DNA of 64,000 bases from Mesaphorura yosii (taxonomy: Eukaryota > Arthropoda > Collembola > Poduromorpha > Tullbergiidae), in NCBI GenBank assembly GCA_009869945.1, contig WIXG01000155.1, positions 62,001-126,000 of the forward strand, written 5' to 3'. The notes beneath the pieces are model-generated. The model saw only the letters and a list, made by a program, of their open reading frames with translations, searched no databases and was not told where the DNA came from. Position numbers and translations under genes: made by a program. Shown in pieces: positions 1-13,924 of the stretch. Each line of letters starts with the position of its first letter. Within the stretch, counting starts at the first letter, position 1.

Positions 1-758
1 GACAAGCTGGGATTGGAATGACAATTACGGTGACGGTGGCATTGACAGTGACGGCTTGGCGCATGGCTCACATTTTCAGGCTTTTAGTGCATTAATGAAT
101 CCTTGGAAATGCCATTGTCATTGAATGAATAGAGAATTGAATATTGCATGAAGAGAGAAAGCTAATTTACAGTTTTTACCTTTACCGGTGCGGATCGAGT
201 TTCCAGTCAACGTAATCAGTGACAGATGGTAATCTAAAACTGATTTAGTTGCACAAAGATCGAAAATGGAAGCTGGGGCCATTTTAACCTGCTGCGTTTT
301 TGTCAATCCTCGACTTGGCAAGAAATTTACCTTTGCCAACTCGGTCTCGATTTTGGGCAGCGAAAGATTTCTTGGCGACTTGGCGCAAACGACAATAAAA
401 GGAGTAAAAGAACGAATATTGTTCACGGGCGAGTGCACGCATGCATCAACATCATGTGTTTTCTGTGCTACTACGCTTTGATGTGATCTTAAATCGCGTG
501 GAGAAAGTGCCGAGGCACGTCACGGCGGCTGAGACAAGAGAGGTTCATTTTCGTGCTCACTGAAGCGGGTATCGGGCGTTGGGCAAGCAAGCACTGCGTG
601 CTCATTTCTCGTTCTCGACTCGTCGCGTCTCCTTTCTTGTCTTTTTGGGATTATTGCATTGTACGAGATTTTAAGCGTGATGCGCTGGCAAAATGAACTC
701 TCACTTGCACTTGCAGCACGAAACACCTTTAATATACCTTGCCCGTCTTATCTTTCAG
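1..758. other. Intronic sequence upstream of the first visible receptor exon
   Basis: No convincing exon seen. The first supported exon of the Ig receptor begins at 759 after a TTTCAG acceptor, so this is probably intron of that gene, whose start lies left of the window. Short open frames on both strands here show no domain, signal peptide or matched splice sites. Confidence 0.5.
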
Positions 759-3700
759 ATAAACCCGTCGTCCTGATCTCGCCCCGGAACATTACCGTCA
801 ACGAGACGACGGACATTCGCATCCGCGTCGACGTCGATGCCAATCCACCGAGCCTAATTCAAGTCAGATGGTAAGCCTAAGCCGAAACCTCACAGCACAG
901 CGCAATAATGCGATTTTAATTGGATTCTTTGAAGTGCTGAGCTGAAGTTATTTAGGATCCTAATCTGAATCTGGGCACTTCTATGCCTTGCTTGTGCTGA
1001 GTGCCAGCTAAGCTACGAATTAGAATTAGAATTACGCGTTTCGCATATGACGTACGCTTACAATAATCGTATTAAGGAAGAAAGCGAGTGGAGAAAAAGA
1101 TTACATAAATTCCACACTTGTAACAAGGACCTTTGGATCTATTTCAATTCCAAGCATTTTTCATTACACACTTGAATGCGGTACTCGAAGGCAGAAAATT
1201 AATGCATTATAGCCAGACACAGACAAAAACGAGGATTCCATTTGCGAATCGCAATTCGACTTTCTCTGTAATACGAAGAATCCATTTCCCGACGTACCTC
1301 AATTTTTTTTACGAGTGCCAGGCTCTAATTACTTTGTGACCGACTACTGCGATTACTCGCGCTCGCGCGGCATTAAGGAATCAATTACTTTGCTATTTTT
1401 GTCATTAATAACCCTTTATTGCTCTCGTCATCGGTGGTCGAGTGCAATTAAGATCCAGAGCCAGGAATCCAGGAAGGCCAACTGAGACTCTGATTCTGAA
1501 ATATTACAAATCATTTAATTCGAATTCCAAACCTCCGAATCATTACACCAGTCATTAATTTATCCGACCACGGCTACAGCCACGACTAGTGCGGCCTCGG
1601 CTACACTTCGACTCATACTGTCATTGATCACTCCTGCTTTCACCAAAGCACAGACACGCACCACAAAGGAACAAACTTTCTCCATGTACGTTTAAGCCAA
1701 CGCAGCATAAACGGTCAGTGCATTGTATTGCATTATATCGTTGTCTTGTCCAGAGGATTGCGATAACGTTCTTAATGGGATCCGCCTGCACTTGATCTCA
1801 ACTCAAGTGCAAGAACTGAACTGAGCTTGGGTTGGATTGCATTGTCGACTGTCCACTTTTGCTGCTATCGCCAAAAATACTTATTATTTATGATACAAGT
1901 GCATTACACAATACGTAATACACACGCATATTGTAATCATCTTTTGTATTACGATGCAGGGGCGATCGCGATTCTTTGTCCTGTTCCCGAAAATGTATTC
2001 CTAAACTGCTTGAAAAGGCTTTTGTTGTGCTGGAAGAAATGAAAGGGTTGATAAATTCAGAAATTCAGGCATTTTCCTTATACGCTGCGCTGCGCTGGCG
2101 ATGATCGGGCTTTACCCCGAAGGGAAAGGGTTGGCTTGGGTTTGCGGTTGTTAGGAGTATTACGATAATAATAGATTACTCATCCCGGCCGGCGGTGGCA
2201 GTGGCAGTAATAATGGCCTGGTCTGGCCTGGCCAACTTTCTCTTGCACCGCACTGCACTGCACGATTTACACCAGCCAGCGCTCATACATTGTTGGGCGT
2301 TCACTTCGAGTGGGATGAATGGCCATCCATCACTGGCGAGTGACAAGTATCATCCTGTGTATATGTACACCACTCAGCATTGTGTATTGTGCATTCTGTA
2401 CGGAGAGTGCGAGCGGAAAGTCACCCCTGCTGTGACCCTTTACCATTACCACCATTGCATTGTGGCGTGGTACGTATCTTGCTTGAATTCCCGAAGAATT
2501 GTGCGTCGCGTCGAGCATCTTCCTCAGATAAGAGCTAAGCGGTAGTTCTGAATCGATATCTTCAGCTTAATTCTGGGAATCCTGCCACGTCGACTACGTA
2601 TTGTGTGGTCATGTCGAGAACGCAACGCAACCCGGATAAAAAGGATATCTACAATGAAGTGATTGTTGATAGTTCCCGTGCCATTTCCTGTTCATATTTA
2701 TCAAAACGCTGCTGCTGTGATAAGAGCTTGCCAGCTGCGTTGCGATGCTGCGAATTGCCAGTGCCAGCGACAGCGTCAGTTGCCGTGTGTTAAGCAATGT
2801 ATTGGAAAGCTATTAAGCTATTTATGACCTGGCAAGGTCTTGCCTGCCTCTATCTTATGGCTTCGTAAGTAATCTTTATTGTTCTGGCGCAGGTACTTGA
2901 ATGGGATGATACTTGACATCACCGACCGGGAGCACTACGATGGAGGAACCCCCGACGAGCCTTCACTGCTGATCCGCAACGCGAGCCGGGACGATTTGGG
3001 CGCGTACCACTGCACAGTGCAGAATCTGATCGGAGAAAGCACGTCCAACACAAAGTCCTACGTCAACATTCTCTACAAGCCCACCGTTCGGCTAACGATG
3101 GACCCCGACGAGCCCGTTCGAGAACAGGATCAACAGAACGTTACGCTCAGCTGCGACGTCATCTCGGGCAATCCAAGCGTCCTGGACTCGGTTCGCTGGT
3201 ACTTGGACGGAATCATCCTGAAAGAGCTCCCCGAGTGCCCCCCTGGGCTGACCTCTTCTGGAAACGCGACGTCAGGTTTGTCGTCAGCGTTTGGCAAGAA
3301 TGACCTCGATGGAGAAGACGATGAGGAGGGCGAGGATGAAGTCGTGTCCTTTAACGAGCTATGCGATATTGACCCAAGCAAGCTCATGCTGCAAGCTGTT
3401 GGTCGAGGGTTCGAAGGGAATTACACGTGTCAGGCGCACAACTCAGCAGGATGGGGCCGTATGTCAGAGTCAAGCAAGCTGCATGTACATTGTGAGTGGA
3501 TTTAATTGAGCTTCGATTAAATGAAGAGAAATTGTTTGGGCCGCATCAAAAATTCACATCGTTTTATTTTAGACCCGCCTGGGCCCGCTAGAATTCTTTA
3601 CGAGCCGACCGAAGTCAGGAAGGGCCACGCTTTAAATATGTGGTGTTCAGTGGAGGAGCCCGGCCGCCCACCAGCCACGAAGTTCCGCTGGCTACGCAAC

Positions 3701-6700
3701 GGTCGCCCAGTAGACATTTCTTCGTACAACTGGACCATATTCCCCGTCTCGCTGGAAACCCGCTCCACCTTCAGCTGCCAAGCGTACAATGACGCAGGCT
3801 ACGGGCAGATGGCAAATACATCCGTAGACGTGTTCGGTAAGCCAAATACCAAAGACCAAATCAAGTCAAGTAATTAAGCTGGGCGGGCGAGTCTTGGAAT
3901 TAAATCCCAGATTGCACGCGCGACGCACTCGTCCGTAAATTCATATGCGAATTAACGGAGCGAAATCGAATGGTGAAGGTGAATTCAATTGGAAACGAGA
4001 AGCTGCAGCGTGTTGGAGAAATCCTTTTCAATTATTTGTCTCTAGTGGCTTGGCTGCTGTGCTGTAGCTCAATTCAATTCGATTTCCAAGTTCTTTGCAG
4101 AGCAAAACAGAGCCAGCGAAGTCAGGCTATCATTATGAAGTTTTATAAGTATTGTGCCTACTCGACTGAAAATCACTCGATGACTTGTTCATGAGCATAA
4201 AAACTTTCTCCAGCGCTGGAAATTTGTGCTCAGTGCGCGTTCGTAATTTGGCTTTACAAATGCCTCAGCTTGAGCGTGAGCCAGGCTCGCATGGAAGGTC
4301 AGATAAAGTTGAAAGTTGCAACCGTGCAGGTGCACAAAATAATTGCAAAAGTTGTGCGTGCAGCGTGTGTTGTGCTGCCATGTCCAATTGTCCATCATTA
4401 CTCATAATTGCCCAATGCTCATGCTCATCGTTTCTTTGTTTTTCCTCGCTCTCACAGCTCCGCCGTCCTTTATCGCGCCCCTGAAGGGCTACCACGGCGT
4501 GCCGTGGAACGCGAAAGAGGTCTCGATCTCCTGCCAGGTCGAATGCGACCCGATTTGCAAGATCAACTGGATGAAGAATGGGAAACCGATCGACCAGGAA
4601 CAGTCAAAGTATTACAGCGTGTTGTCGACGGAGCTCGACGCTGATCCGGCTAAGAATGACTTCAAGTCAGTGGTTTCTACACTGAAATGGAACATGGCAA
4701 TCTGGCCAGGCGGACAGCTGAATCGTTTCTCGGATAATGCAAACTACACGTGTTTTAGCACGAGGAATGATTACGTGTCGGGCGTGAGCAGCACGAGGAA
4801 TAATTACGGGCCGGGCGTGAGCAGCACGACGCAATTTCGCGTTGAGTACCCGCCAGAGGAGATTCGCGTCGTGCCGCCCGTCATTACGGTGAACGAGGGC
4901 GAACACCAGCGGGAGAAGATCGTGTGCGGAGCGAAAGCGTTCCCGGACGTCACGTACACATGGAAATTCGGCAACAACACGGTCAACATCGGTCCCGACC
5001 TCAGCCTGGACTTTCCGCTCGGCAAATCACAGAGCGGTGAATACATTTGCAATGCGAGCAACCCACACGGGAGCATTGTGACGGTAGCGAGAATTGATGT
5101 CCAATGTAAGTCGAAGCCCATCCTGAAAATGCAGAACAGAAAATGAATAACAGGACCGAAGGCCAGAATTTTTATTTTCCTCCGATTTTTAGATTTGCCC
5201 GAATGCGAAATTCGCGCCGAAGACCTTGACGACCAGCGGGTCCTCATCTGCAAGGTGAACGCCAACCCGCCCGTGGTCGATTTCCATTGGATGCTGGAGA
5301 ATAACACATATACGGAGAACATTGTCAGCCGGGGCCTCATCAGTCGCTTGCAGCTGGTGCCGACGCCGGAGAATTTCGGGAAGTACAGGTGTTCTGCGAA
5401 TAACTCGGTCGGCACTTCGCAGTACTGCGAGTACAGCATCTCAGGTAAGAAACTACGTGGAAGCCAGAAACGGGCAGTGGACATTTCGATCTCGTGATTC
5501 CTTCGTGTCTGGTGATGCAGCACCTTTCTCCTTCTTTCTTCAACTTTCTCTTGTCTTGTGTATTCTTCTTAGCTTTCTTGGAGAAAAGTAGTAGAATCTT
5601 TCAAGGTATCTCATTCACTAAAACAGATCAGCTTTCTCTTTCACTTTCTAATCGCTTTCGGTGTTTTCCAGAATTCTAATTCGAAAAATTCCTGATCTAT
5701 GATTATGCCTTAGCTTAGCTTAATCTTCTCACTTCTACAAATCTAATATTTATCAATACTCAAAATTCTTTTTTCTTTCGAGCAGGAAGCTGGATCCGAA
5801 AGTTCTCCGACAACACGCTCGTCATCGTGGCGGCGGTGACGGTGGCCATCATCGCCCTGTTTGTGATTGTCTGCATTGCCATCATGCTCGTCTGCAGACG
5901 GCGGAGAATGAACGAGAAACGTGAGGAATTTTTGATCCCATCGAACAAGTAGTCGTAGCCGCAGTCGCAGTCTGCATTTACCGTTGTTTCACTTTGTGCT
6001 TTGGCCTGGGTGTAAATAGTGAATAGATCATTGGTGTGGAGTGGAATGCAATGCAATTTGATAGTCATCAATAATTTATTGACACACGCGTAGCGCACGG
6101 TGCACGAGTTTCTTAGTTAGAATTGTCGGCATGACCATTATAGTAATCATAATGATGACTGGCTATGGCGATAATCTTCGCGAAATGAGTTCTTGCAAGG
6201 TATTACGTATTGCGCATTTCATATTAAATTACAATGACTCGAATCATTGAACCACATGAATCCCATTACTGGGACCGACCATCATCATTAGATTGCATCA
6301 TTTCCTTCCGCCCAGATTTCCTGATTTGATTCGATTCGTTACTCCTTGTCCAGTCCATGTCCACACGCATTAAGCATTAGGCGGTCGGTGTCCGTTATTC
6401 CATAAAATTGGGAATTCCTGCCGGCTCGCATTCGCAGTCTTGGCCCACTTTCTCCATGCGGCCATGGTCGACGTTCCGGAAAGCGGCTTGGCCATGCAAA
6501 ATGTGAATGACACACGAGAAACCGATTCACGCACGTTTAAGCCAATTTCTGATTTCTGGGTTGATGACCAGATGAGTTGAGATTACGATTGCGATTTCTG
6601 GAGCTCAGCACAATTTAGTATAATACAAATACCGTGATGACCGAATCCCTTCGATCTTTTCGATTTTCTTCGATTTACAAATTCAGAAATGAGGTACAAC

Positions 6701-9700
6701 CAAACGGCGGACAATAATTTATTCGTTTTAAATTTGAATTCGCTCGAAGTCCAAACTATTTCAATAAAACCAAGTCGTCGTCTTTGAGACTTCGGGTGCT
6801 CGAGTCTTGTCCAAGTTTCCAGGAATTTCATGAACGCGTATTTTGGTGAAATTTCGTGGAAAGACGCGGCCGCGATCCGCCATGTCATGCCAAGTAATTC
6901 CCATGTGAGGAGAGTTGTGTGGTCAATACCAATAGGAAGAAGTCGCAGTCAACAGTCGGACATATTTCCAGTTCCTAGAATTCGAACTCGAGCTTGAAAG
7001 CCAATCTATTCCTTTGCCTTTCCCACATATCCGCGTGATTCAAATCGGCATATTACAGATTGGTTTCCCGTCCAAGATAGCCAATGTGCGGGCAGTCAAG
7101 ACGAGATGGACGAGTTTTCTCATTTTCATTCCTATTTCGTATTTCTATTTCTTGTTGTGTTGACCCCCCATGGGGACATTTCTTCGTGTCAGTGTCCAAT
7201 ATGTTCTGAAATGTTGCACCATCACGGCACGGCACTGGATTCATGTAAATCTTGTTAAGCCCGCAGATTTATCGTTTCCCAACGCAGCTGACCTACAAAA
7301 CGAAACACACAATGTATAAATACAAAATATGAATCGTGTGGCTGATCGACTATCGTCTAGCTTTCGCCTTCGCTTTCTAGATTTCATGCCCGGTTGCTTA
7401 CATTTTTGTATTAACGAGTGTGAAAAATGTCGTGCCAGTGTTTAATGTTTAATTTTGCACGTTTGTTTTGTACAGCAGCACCCCCACCAGAGCACGAAAC
7501 CTTGTCTTTGTTTGTTGTGTATTGTTGGAAGCGTTTGAGACTAACACTGTTGAATTTGTGTTCAGACCATGCCCCACAACCGGAGGAGCGCCAAAAGTAA
7601 GTTCCTTCTTGCTATTTGCAGTTTGCTAAAAATACCTGTTCGCATTTAGGCGATTTAGGACCGTCGCGCGTAGATTAGAAAGGGAATGATCGCGATGAGT
7701 CCCCGCGCAGCGCGACGTTGAATTGAAAGGATTCCCCTTGATTTTCATTAACTGATAACTGATTCTTTCTTTCCCTCCCGAGAAGCTGTTTCAATGACAG
7801 AGACTATGAACGGTTCATTCTAAACTTGTATGGACCCGGAGTCGTGGTGTAAGTAACTTACTTTTGATGTCACGTGGCGTAGAATGTTCGTCCGAGTCGA
7901 GTCCGTACCGTCTTCTGTTCGTTCACGTTCACTGTTCTTGTCTTAACCAATGAACATCCGCCTGCAAATGTAAATTCGTATTTGTAACCGTAACTGTAAC
8001 TAACAAAATGGTGCATTAGCATTGATTAATTGCTCATAGTTCATGAATGTCTTGTCTCGAATTTAGTCAAAAACCTCGCAGTCGCAAGCAATAGTTTTGC
8101 ACTAATCACTAATTTGTTCACTAACCCCAAATTAATCCAAACAAAGTTTACCGCCCGCTAACGGCCAACGCCAACTAATTTCAGGGGAATCCTTGCAATT
8201 GTCACCATGTCCATGCCTCCGTCTCCGTGCGTCCATGTTCCGTTAACTTACATGTGTTAGGTTAGGCTTAGAATAGGCTCCGAACTCCGAAGGATCTCCG
8301 ATTGCCGATTAGTTAAATAGCCAGAGCACCAGCTGTAGGAGACGAGCCTAATCTTAATGTAATGTCTGTTCTTTCTATTCTTCTTTCCTGCCGCCTGCAC
8401 TTCGCACTTGCCCCGCTCCTCGCGTGTGTCTATACAAATGGCACCCCTGTCTTAATAGACCCGTACCCGAAGCCCGGGCGTACATTAACACTTACGATGC
8501 TTCTCCGTCAATATCGACAAATTTCACTTCAGCCTCCTACACACACTTTACAGGTAAAAGGAAAAGGGAAACAGGCTATGGTTTTCACTTTTCAGACTCG
8601 TAGTCGTACTTGCTCCGACGTTTCGCTCTTTTGTCTTCTCGCTTTCTCCATCCGGGTATTTTCGTATTTTATGGGCTGTCGTAATTTTCTTAGTCTTCGC
8701 TTATTCCCCTCCGCCGCAAACACAACAGCTCCTCCACTTCTGCTGCTGAAAATGATGAGTTCTCATTTCTCAGTCGCTGATTCTGATTTATTGTAATTGA
8801 TTTCACATTTACCAACTCATAAATTCACCATCCACGGCTTATGCCCGACCACAATTTGAGTTCCCCGTCCAGACCAATTCTGCACCTGCACTTTAGACTT
8901 TAGACGTCTTTCTTGTCGAAGTCGAAGCTTTGCATGTTTGGCGTTTGGCGTACGTTGCTAGTAATTGTGCTGTGTTGCGCTACGGGGCGCGAGTCTTTCG
9001 ACCCATCCAGTCGCAGTCGCCAAATTGACAATCCTGCAGCGGTCCAGACACCGTTTCCCATTTTAAATGTTTAGAAACAGTGTTAGGCAATCAGATTAGA
9101 CCCATGTGTGTTAATTTGTGTATTTATGTTGGTTTGTTGTGGATTTGCTTTATACGATTTTGTGCTTACCCGTCTTGTCTTGTCGTTATCGCCCCCGCAG
9201 CCCTGAAGGCAAAGATAAGTCGAGTTCACTGAACGGGACAACCGGCACCGTTCTGGCAGGGGCTGGCGCCAGTACAGGCATTGGGAACAACAACAGCAGC
9301 AATGACGACTTGCAGCAGCAGACTTCTCCAGACGGCCACGGTGCTCCAGGAGCCAAGTCACCGGCAGCTCCTGTCAACGATTCCCAGAGCGCCAATGACT
9401 CCAGCAAATGGCCGTTCAAGCCAGGCGTGCACTTGCACATTAACGGGTTGCACAGTCTAGGCAAAAGCGTGAGCACTGCTGCGAAAGGGTTCAGTTACGG
9501 GACCAAACATAGCACGAACCAGCTGACGGGCGCGGCCAAGGGCCTGGGCGGCAATGTGATAATTAACACGTGCACTGTTGAGTCGTCAATGCTGAACGGT
9601 AAGGCTGCCGGTCGAGAGATCACTGAAAAATTCTATCTCCTGCCCTCTTCTTTCGGATCTCTTCTTATCTTCGTTCACCGCTCAAAACAGCAGCACAGAT

Positions 9701-12700
9701 CATCTGATCTTCCGATACAGATTCACGTCGTTTCTGTTTTTATATTTTAAGCCTTTAGTCTGTTCCTATTTCATAGTTCCAATCAAGTTAGCATCGCTAT
9801 TTTATTTTGCATGGCTTTTGTTTTGTTTTTTGTTCGTAGAAGTCCAGGTCAGTCAGTCCAACAATCGCAAGCGCAAAAAACCTACCCGAGGTAAGCATTG
9901 CAATTCTGCATGGCTGCCGCAATTTGTCAGAGCATTTGCATTTTACACGTTTGTGGCTTGGCCTTGATGCTTTGCCTTGCCTGTTGTTCGTAAATGACAT
10001 TTGTTCTTCGTTCACTAACCTATTCACATGCCTAATTGAATCACTGTTACTGTCATACTGAAGTTTTGGAAGATCTAATTCTGATTCTAATCTACGCTGT
10101 ATTGTCCACTGTCCAGATCCCAGCCCTGCTCATCGGAAAGGTGACATGAGCGACGACGGGAGAGCTTTCTATGAAAACCTCCCGTTCCACGGACTCCAGT
10201 CCCCCAACAACAAGGTACGTCCCCACCACGCCACGCTTTTAAAGCTACCCCACGTCATTTGATTTCTTATACTTATGTTTGTTGACGTTTGTTTGAGTTC
10301 GTTGAGTTTGATTTTGCTTAACTCTTTTGTTTGCGTTTTGTTTTTATTTCGATTGTGCCCATGCCCCAAAATTACACTTCACACGAGCAGCAACAACCCT
10401 CAGCCCCGATCACCACGTCCATCTCCCTTCCTCCCACGACTGCAGCCTCCTCCGACGTCCGTCCAGCCTCAGGGCTCAGCCACACTGGCTCCTCAGGCTA
10501 CGGCTCCACTCGCAGCCAGAAAGACGCCCAACTCGCGATCGCAATCCAGCGTTCGCAGGATGCCAACCCGCATAAGCCCGTGAATGTCGTCAAGCCCAGC
10601 TCCGAACAGCAGCAGCTCCAGTCAGCTCCAAGTACGCCTGTCAACACCGGCGGAGCGGGTCCGATCATTGGGCCGAAGACGTCCACACCAATTCATCCGT
10701 TCGCGACAAATACTCGAACTGCACTCACCCAGGGACTTTTCTCCAACGTGTTTATCTCAGCATCCCAACTCGTCCCGCCTCCTCCAGCCCCCAAACCCTT
10801 CAATGAAGCAGCTTCATTAACCAACGAGCTTGATCAACAACAGCCCCAATCTTATTCTTCGATTACGAGCACCAGCGCTGGTGCAAACATCAAGTTGGCG
10901 ACAGTGCGCCCACAACGAATCTCGTCAACGAGCAAGACGGGCCGAACTACAAAGTCGGGTGTTACACTCAGCAAGTTCGGGTCGCTCCGTCCATTTCGCC
11001 TGCCAGAAGTCCCCAAAATACTCTTCCAGTCGATGCGAAGCGGCAGCGGCGCTGGCGGTGGAGCGAAGAATGGTGCGGATGCGACCACGTCTGACGCAGA
11101 AGAGGCCGGATTCAGGCCACTGAATCAAAGCAAATTCTACGTGTCGAAAGACATACTGAAGGGCGAACCACGCGCGCGCCAGCACAAACCGCCGCCGTCC
11201 GGGCTTAAGATTCCACCACCGCCTGAGGAAAGTATTTACGCCACAATTGTCGCGTTCAACAACAGCAACAACGCCGGTCGAGTGTCAACCGAAACGAAAT
11301 CGCTTCCTGAGTCGATATCAACGACAGCCGCTGCGCTGGAAGGCGTAGGTGTAGGCACAGGAGTCGCTGGCTCCAAGAAGAACAACAACGTCCGAAGCAC
11401 CAAGCAAAAGAGCAACAGCTCCAAGCAACAGCAGAAGAATAAGCTTCAGGCCACGGAAATCTCGTACCCGTCGCCGGTGATCCTTCAGACATCCGCCTCC
11501 GCTCCATGCACGCTCAGCTCCGCGTACTACGACAATTACTTCATCAGCACCGAAGGCTCAATCGTCCCACTCGCGGCCCCGCGCGCCCACTCGCTCAAGC
11601 GCGGCGGCCGCCGCCACACGTACCAAAATATCCCGTTCACGAGGCGAACCCCAACATGTGAGGTGTAATTTTTGTACAATTTTGCTATTATTTGCCCCTG
11701 CCTTCGTTTCTTCCGTCTTCCCATTCGTAGCACGCACTTTTTTTTTTAGATTTTGAAGTTCCCAGTTCCCGCTTAATAGCTTAGTTCGTAGTTCTTTAAT
11801 CCTTGCTCGCCTTGTAAATGATGCACTAACTCTCGTATGTTCTTTGTTGTTCCTTCCATGTACATAAACTACCTCACCCTGCTGACCTGCCGCACTTAAC
11901 TCACGACTGCTTAAATACTACTACTTAACTACCTCAAGACACTGTTGTCTCCCTTGTCCCTCCAATACCACACGCAACAGCAACAGCAGCATCGGGGCCA
12001 AGGTCATGGGCAGGGGTCGGCCGCCACGATGGGAAACCCCTTCCTACATCACAACAATAGCAGCAATAGCAATAATCATGTTCAGAACCACGCCCAAGCC
12101 CATCACCCACACCCACTTACGATGTTCCGTCAAGCCGCCTCTGCTGCCGATAACCAGTCGCAGTACAGTCAACCTTACAATCCACTGGCGGTGGCAAATA
12201 ATAACAACGGAATGATGTCGATGACGTTGGGCCAGCCGCAGCTGCAGCCGCCATCGTCCCACCGCACGATTCCCTCCAATCAAGCTGACCTTATCTTCTC
12301 CGCGAGCTTGAGTCGCCGAGCGGCCAAAGCCAGGCATAAGAACGGCGGCAGCGGCACGATGGGTGGGCTGGGCCCGGATTTCTACGATGGCCACAACCAC
12401 CGGACGTGGTATGGCGACCCGCGGGACGAGCAACAGCGGCGTGAACGTGAGCGAGAGCGCGATCGTGACCGTGAAATGGAACAGTACAATCATCGAGGCC
12501 AGCAGCACGGCGGTGGTGGTGGCTACATCGGAAACGGGCATCTCCTGCGTGGTGGCAGCGGCTGTGGCGGGCATGAAAGCAATGGTGGGACGGGGACGAG
12601 CAGCGGCGGGAGTGGAGGCAGCTCCAACAGCACGCGTTCCACGGGCACCTCCTCCAATCTCGTGCCCATTTCGATCCCCAGCGCCAAGGAGATTGCAGCG

Positions 12701-13286
12701 GCCCAAAATTATTCAGGCTCACCCGCAGCGCCGTACGTTCGCGGTAACGAGATAAACGTTTGACAATTACAGCTGGAGAACATCCTCGAGCTCAAGAAGC
12801 GGATTCACGAGAAGAAGACGCAACTGACACTGAATTCTCTGAGTCCGAATATTCCGAGCCCAAATTGCCCAAGCATAGAAATGTCGATGTTTAAGACGAC
12901 AGACGAGTGATAGCCTTTAGTGATAGAGATTAGAGTGCAGGCGTACGTGTGAGATTGTACCGTGCGTGTTTGATGTGTAATTACTTACCAAATACCAAAT
13001 ACTAATCAATAATCAAGTTTAATGAAATTAATGATAAGATATTTTGTTATGTACGCTATTAATTTGAATTTACATAGTCTTACGTGTTATGTAGCCATAT
13101 CGCCCTGCGTCCGGCCCTCCGCTCGACTACGCCGACTCCGACTACCGCCAGTGCTACAGCTACGGTCCAATCAACTACAAGGAGGCTTCCGTGCAGGCGG
13201 CACGCGAGAATAACAACCGGCCACGGACGCCAAGTCGCATCACGAGCAGGATTGAAACCCCTGCGATGGAGTCGGAGATGCTCTGA
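759..13286 (+). CDS. Ig-superfamily single-pass cell-adhesion receptor (nephrin/echinoid/syg-2-like), 3' part
   Basis: Partial gene; the 5' end is outside the window. Phase-consistent exons: 759-870, 2893-3491, 3573-3836, 4458-5105, 5193-5444, 5786-5920, 7566-7596, 7786-7848, 9201-9598, 9840-9890, 10117-10214, 10391-11662, about 11939-12736 and 13095-13286. They give about 1636 residues ending in TGA. About six Ig domains are visible, with repeated Cys/Trp and YxC motifs (YHC, YTC, FSC, YIC, YRC) and many N-glycosylation sequons. Exon 5786-5920 encodes one hydrophobic helix followed by Arg-rich stop-transfer residues. The long cytoplasmic tail is rich in Ser, Pro, Gly and Gln. It carries a KWPFKPG motif (9201-9598 exon), the segment FYENLPFH (10117-10214 exon) and Tyr-containing stretches that could be phosphorylated. 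The layout suits a homophilic or heterophilic adhesion receptor at cell contacts. No FN3 domain was seen, unlike classic nephrin. The Ig and membrane exons are firm; tail exons, their order and the last exon choice are less sure. The exact family is not identified. Confidence 0.8.
5921..7565 (+). other. Large intron after the transmembrane exon
   Basis: About 1.6 kb between the transmembrane exon and the first small tail exon. A possible skipped micro-exon lies near 7476-7502, after a TTTGTACAG acceptor and starting CAGCACCCCCACC, but its donor is weak and it is not in the main model. Nothing else was recognised. Confidence 0.45.
7849..9200 (+). other. Large intron in the receptor tail region
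   Basis: About 1.35 kb between the 63-bp exon at 7786-7848 and the long tail exon from 9201. It is pyrimidine-rich in places and has one open frame (8362-8796) with no recognisable domain and no matching splice phase. No gene is called. Confidence 0.45.
12773..12910 (+). CDS. Alternative last exon of the Ig receptor
   Basis: After a CAATTACAG acceptor an open phase-0 frame of 45 codons runs to TGA at 12908-12910. It starts LENILELKKRIHEKK, a short charged, probably coiled-coil stretch, and ends FKTTDE. It has the same phase as the 13095 exon, so the two could be mutually exclusive C-termini. The shared donor would be GTTCGC at 12737, which is weak. Reading through that donor gives a third end, EINV at 12763. 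Which one is used cannot be settled from sequence alone. Confidence 0.4.
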   Translation: MENILELKKRIHEKKTQLTLNSLSPNIPSPNCPSIEMSMFKTTDE

Positions 13287-13412
13287 GCGTGAACATTTGA
13301 GCAAATGCTCCAGTGAAGAGCAGCTGCAGTGATTAAATTATCAGTAAAGTAAAGAAATTGGTCGATTGTAAATTGTAAAATTAATGTTATGTAAAGATTC
13401 GAGGCGTTGACA

Positions 13413-13418
13413 AATAAA
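13413..13418 (+). terminator. Poly(A) signal AATAAA of the Ig receptor gene
   Basis: AATAAA about 125 bp after the TGA at 13286; a second AATAAA lies at 13534-13539. Either could end the receptor transcript. The downstream megasynthase gene is on the opposite strand, so the two converge. Confidence 0.5.
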
Positions 13419-13423
13419 TGTGC

Positions 13424-13924
13424 CTTTCCATTTGTCATTTTGGCTGATTTCTCCTTAATTTGCGCCGATTTCGGTAATTTGCTCCATAAATTCGTGAAAT
13501 ATGCGTGTGAAATCTCGGCTTGAGATCAAAGCCAATAAAGATTTCATTTAAACTGGCATAGATTACGGCGGGCGATGAAATAGGTGTTCGTTTGGTCTGG
13601 ATCAAATTACAACCATCGCAAAAGGTGAAATGTTTAGAACAAAAGGCGAATCAGGTTCTCATCCGTGTCATTAAATCGCATTCGCTTTGTCCTTGCCTTT
13701 GTCATTTACGGAAGACACACAAGGCGAGGGGGTCCGATAAACAATGGAATAATCACATCATCTCTTTTATTCGTCTTTTATTGTCTTGTCTTCAGCTTTG
13801 CACAGTTTTCTGCTGGTGACATCAATGTGAATTGTGACTCGTGAATTGCTTTCCCATAAAATAATTCTAGTGCCACCGATTAGACCAGGCCAAATCAGCC
13901 GAGCACCCGTGTTAAGTCTGCCGT
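13424..13924. other. Convergent intergenic gap
   Basis: About 500 bp between the 3' ends of the receptor gene (+) and the FAS-like gene (-). TTTATT at 13766-13771 is AATAAA on the minus strand and is a candidate poly(A) signal for the FAS-like gene. No coding signal seen. Confidence 0.5.

Noticed and set aside
2195-2545. Plus-strand open frame in the first receptor intron
   Set aside because: No domain, no matching splice phase with flanking Ig exons; an intronic chance frame.
4804-5523. Minus-strand open frame of 239 codons over the Ig exons
   Set aside because: Crosses two well-supported plus-strand Ig exons and their intron; no recognisable domain.
10852-11507. Several minus-strand open frames within the receptor tail
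   Set aside because: Shadows of the Ser/Pro-rich plus-strand exon with no independent support.
12044-12722. Minus-strand open frames opposite the receptor tail exon
   Set aside because: Low-complexity composition on the other strand produces long open frames; no domain, start context or splice partner.
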